Positions 7,240-9,028 of a DNA stretch of 9,028 nt are shown here, one piece after another. A program made the translations under genes and the position numbers. The notes under the pieces were generated by a model, which saw nothing but the letters and a program-made list of their open reading frames with translations, ran no database searches and was not told the origin of the DNA. The first letter of the stretch is position 1, and each line of letters starts with the position of its first letter. Source of the stretch: Clostridiales bacterium. Lineage in GTDB: Bacteria > Bacillota > Clostridia > Peptostreptococcales > Anaerovoracaceae. Where the stretch lies: the NCBI GenBank assembly GCA_009778945.1, contig WRFF01000065.1:1-9028 (forward strand), in the 5' to 3' direction.

Positions 7240-7255
7240 GCACATTATATAGTAG
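7240..7255. promoter_or_regulatory. Candidate NrdR box 1 overlapping the -10 element
   Basis: GCACATTATATAGTAG on the plus strand (CTACTATATAATGTGC on the minus) matches the NrdR-box consensus acaCwAtATnTwGtgt at 11 of 15 informative positions on either strand. It fully covers the TATAAT at 7244-7249, so bound NrdR would block RNA polymerase. NrdR is a zinc-finger/ATP-cone repressor that senses ATP/dATP and represses ribonucleotide reductase genes. nrdR itself is not in this window. Confidence 0.62.
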
Positions 7256-7273
7256 TATGTGAGCGCAGCGCAA
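7244..7273 (-). promoter_or_regulatory. Predicted housekeeping promoter of the reductase gene
   Basis: On the minus strand a perfect TATAAT -10 (7244-7249) is preceded, after an 18-bp spacer, by TTGCGC (7268-7273), a poor -35 sharing only TTG with the consensus. The start would be near 7237, giving a leader of about 100 nt. The site stands in an unusually AT-rich stretch for this window and is the only strong -10 between the HAD and reductase genes. Confidence 0.55.
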
Positions 7274-7413
7274 GAGGATTTTGAGGAATTTTTTGCGAAA
7301 AACCCGCAGAAACGGCGTATGTATCCAAACTGTAATACGGGGGTTTACTTTATCTGGAAAGGGTGGATTTTTTTCCGCTGTTTCCGCTCTTTGGAGGCAG
7401 GGCGCGGAATCAG

Positions 7414-8286
7414 CTAAGTAGGATATTCTTCGGAGATCAGCGCGAGGGCGCGTAGCGCGTCAGCGACGCCGCTGTGCTCGTTGTCCAATGTGATAAGGTC
7501 GGCGACGGCTTTCGCTTCGGGGACGGCGTTTTCCACCGCAACGCCGATGCCTGCCCAGGCGATCATCTTCGCGTCGTTTTCGCTGTCGCCGAAACAGAGG
7601 CAGTCGGCGGGTTCCATGCCCTCGCGCGCGCAGAGGAAATCGAGCGCAGCGGCCTTTGTGACGCCTTTGCCGCCGATCTCGAAATTGAAGGGCATCGAGG
7701 AACACTGTTCGAAGAGATCCCCGTGCGCGGAAAGAAATGCGCGGATGCGTTCTCTCACCTCATCCGTGCCGAAGACGAAATTCACGTTTTCGATCTTATG
7801 GATATGCGCGTCCACCGCTTCGGCGATATCCGGGACAGGGTTGCGGGACTCCAGGAAATAGTCCAGAAACCAATCGGGAATCGCCTCGTGCCGCTCATAC
7901 CGGTCCGCCTGTACATAAGGGGAGCCGTCCCAAAAGAACTCGCAGAGCACGTCCGGGTCTGAGAGCAGAGGCCAGATCGCGCGGATTGCTTCGGGCGACA
8001 GGTAGCTTTCGCGCAGCAGCGCGCCTGTTTCGTTATCGTGGATTTTCGCGCCGTTGCTGCTGATCAGATACCGCATCCCGGAAATCCGAAGCACCTGTTC
8101 GGGCAAGGCGGAAAAAGCGCGGCCGGTCGCCGCGCAGAGCACAAGGCCGCGCGCCGCGCAGGCCTCCAGCGCCTTTTGGTTTTCTTCCGGAACGCAATGT
8201 TTGCCGTCGAGCAGCGTGCGGTCCAAATCTGTCGCGACCAAGCGAATCCGCTTCGCCCGCTCGCGCAATACCGATAAGTCTGTCAT
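7414..8286 (-). CDS. Cof-type HAD-IIB family phosphatase
   Basis: This 290-residue haloacid-dehalogenase superfamily hydrolase has the layout of the Cof/YidA group. These cytoplasmic Mg-dependent phosphatases act on sugar phosphates, nucleotides or cofactor phosphates; the substrate here cannot be told. Motif I is ATDLDRTLL (nucleophile D20, acid/base D22), motif II AATGR (T54), motif III GVTKAAAL (K211) and motif IV CFGDSENDAKM (D234, D238), all spaced as in the family. A C2-type cap lies between motifs II and III (about 85-200). The residue after the second Asp of motif I is Arg (R23), where the family nearly always has Gly. The start ATG at 8284-8286 has no Shine-Dalgarno sequence; an extended -10 lies six bases upstream, so the transcript may be leaderless. 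The upstream E1-beta gene ends 61 bp away, so co-transcription is also possible. Confidence 0.9.
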   Translation of the reverse strand: MTDLSVLRERAKRIRLVATDLDRTLLDGKHCVPEENQKALEACAARGLVLCAATGRAFSALPEQVLRISGMRYLISSNGAKIHDNETGALLRESYLSPEAIRAIWPLLSDPDVLCEFFWDGSPYVQADRYERHEAIPDWFLDYFLESRNPVPDIAEAVDAHIHKIENVNFVFGTDEVRERIRAFLSAHGDLFEQCSSMPFNFEIGGKGVTKAAALDFLCAREGMEPADCLCFGDSENDAKMIAWAGIGVAVENAVPEAKAVADLITLDNEHSGVADALRALALISEEYPT

Positions 8287-8292
8287 AGGCCA

Positions 8293-8301
8293 AGTATAGC
8301 A
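8293..8301 (-). promoter_or_regulatory. Extended -10 promoter element for the HAD gene
   Basis: On the minus strand TGCTATACT combines a TATACT -10 (8293-8298) with the TGn extension (8299-8301), which can make a -35 unnecessary. No good -35 is seen at 16-18 bp; TTGTCA (8322-8327) is 23 bp away, too far. Six bases separate the -10 from the start codon, which places the likely transcription start at or next to the A of ATG. Confidence 0.42.
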
Positions 8302-8347
8302 TATGCCGGCGAATACCCGTTTGACAAAAGATCGGGCGATTAATAAA

Positions 8348-9028
8348 TTACAGAATTTCCTGCGCGGTTTTTACGATTTGTTCGGCGCCGGGCAAATAAG
8401 CGTCCTCGAGAACCGGCGAAAAGGGCACGGGCGTAAAAGGCGCGCCGACGCGCTTGATCGGTTTTTTCAGCGCGTCAAAGGCTTTGTCTGCGATGCGCGC
8501 CGCGATCTCCCCGCCGAATCCTGCATGCAGGGTCGCTTCATGTACGACAACCACGCGGCCGGTCTTTACGGCGGAAGCGAGGATGCTCTCCTCGTCGAGC
8601 GGCGTCAGGCTCACGATGTCGACCACTTCGGCGGATACGCCGCGCGCGGCAAGCATGTCCGCGGCTTCAAGGCAGGTATGCACCATGCGGCCCCAGGTGA
8701 TGAAAGAGATGTCCTTGCCCGCGCGGACGATATCGGCCCTGCCGAACGGCAGCGTAAACGGCCCGTCGGGGACATCCTCTTCCATCCCCCCCAGGCATTT
8801 GTGTTCGATGCACAGGACGGGGTTTTCGTCCCTGATAGCCTGCGCCAGGAGCCCCTTCGCTTTTGTCGGCGTTGACAGCGTGACGACTTTGAGCCCCGGC
8901 AGATGCGCGAAAATCGCTTCGAGCGATTGCGAGTGCTGGGCGCCCCCGCGGATACCGGCGCCCATGGTCGTGCGGATAACCATCGGGAGATGGGTTTGCC
9001 CGCCGAGCATATAGGTCATTTTCGCGGC
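8348..9028 (-). CDS. 2-oxoacid dehydrogenase E1 component, beta subunit (5' end outside window)
   Basis: This is the C-terminal part of a transketolase-like E1-beta subunit (pyruvate, acetoin or branched-chain 2-oxoacid dehydrogenase), which pairs with E1-alpha to decarboxylate the 2-oxoacid with thiamine diphosphate and pass the acyl group to E2 lipoyl domains. The frame stays open to the right edge (codons for A-A-K precede the ATG at 9017-9019), and KMTYMLGGQTHLPMVIR is the interior of the domain, so the real start lies outside. The TPP-site histidine is present in GGAQHSQSLEAIF (His at 8933-8935), followed by PGLKVVTLSTPTKAKGL and NPVLCIEHK. The transketolase C-terminal domain has ISFITWGRMVHTCLEAADML, TGRVVVVHEAT and GFGGEIAARI. 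It ends with PFSPVLEDAYLPG, a typical E1-beta tail. The substrate cannot be assigned without the E1-alpha and E2 genes, expected off the right edge. No terminator is visible after its stop. Confidence 0.93.
   Translation of the reverse strand, partial: AAKMTYMLGGQTHLPMVIRTTMGAGIRGGAQHSQSLEAIFAHLPGLKVVTLSTPTKAKGLLAQAIRDENPVLCIEHKCLGGMEEDVPDGPFTLPFGRADIVRAGKDISFITWGRMVHTCLEAADMLAARGVSAEVVDIVSLTPLDEESILASAVKTGRVVVVHEATLHAGFGGEIAARIADKAFDALKKPIKRVGAPFTPVPFSPVLEDAYLPGAEQIVKTAQEIL

Noticed and set aside
7382..7409. Inverted repeat TTCCGC/GCGGAA after the HAD gene as its terminator
   Set aside because: The loop is 16 nt and no T-run follows on the minus strand; an A-run follows instead. It also sits beside a direct repeat of TTTCCGCT (7372-7388), so the match may be incidental.
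7135..7413. A cobalamin riboswitch upstream of the B12-dependent reductase
   Set aside because: I looked for the B12-box (GCCACTG-like) core on the minus strand and found none; the leader of about 100 nt is also too short for a full cobalamin aptamer.
8303..8875. A 190-codon plus-strand frame opposite E1-beta, near the TTGACA element
   Set aside because: Its start (8303) is upstream of that promoter's likely transcription start, it has no ribosome site, and it is a shadow of E1-beta.

Overview
The window is GC-rich, densely coded bacterial DNA. It most resembles an anaerobic Bacillota (Clostridia-type) chromosome. The grounds are a clostridial-style polA followed directly by coaE, a B12-dependent monomeric ribonucleotide reductase of the Lactobacillus type, and 2-oxoacid dehydrogenase E1 genes. 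No rRNA, tRNA, IS element, phage gene or CRISPR array is visible. It reads as a core-genome segment.

Layout. Plus strand, 1-4743: a gene cut by the left edge (1-1410) encoding the C-terminal part of a fused E1-alpha/E1-beta thiamine-diphosphate dehydrogenase-like protein; DNA polymerase I (polA, 1427-4141); and dephospho-CoA kinase (coaE, 4138-4743), which overlaps polA by ATGA. The spacings (16 bp, then -4 bp) indicate one operon. Minus strand, 4780-9028: adenosylcobalamin-dependent ribonucleoside-triphosphate reductase with an N-terminal ATP-cone (4780-7134), a Cof-type HAD phosphatase (7414-8286), and a canonical E1-beta cut by the right edge (8348-9028). The two blocks converge with only 36 bp between the coaE and reductase stop codons and no clear terminator there.

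Regulation. The 279-bp region upstream of the reductase holds a TATAAT -10 element covered by a good NrdR-box match. A second NrdR-box match lies exactly 31 bp away, about three helical turns, which is the tandem arrangement NrdR uses. I infer that dNTP synthesis here is under NrdR control, with an ATP-cone adding allosteric control of the enzyme. An inverted repeat followed by seven T's on the opposite strand overlaps the second box and could end antisense transcription running back from the polA-coaE operon.

Most interesting points. First, the left-edge E1 protein keeps the fold signatures of both E1 subunits but lacks the E1-beta residues that act on thiamine diphosphate. The right-edge E1-beta keeps the active-site histidine and so serves as an internal comparator. 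Second, the reductase has tandem NrdR boxes. Third, the HAD gene has an extended -10 placed so that its transcript may be leaderless. The rest is ordinary housekeeping content.
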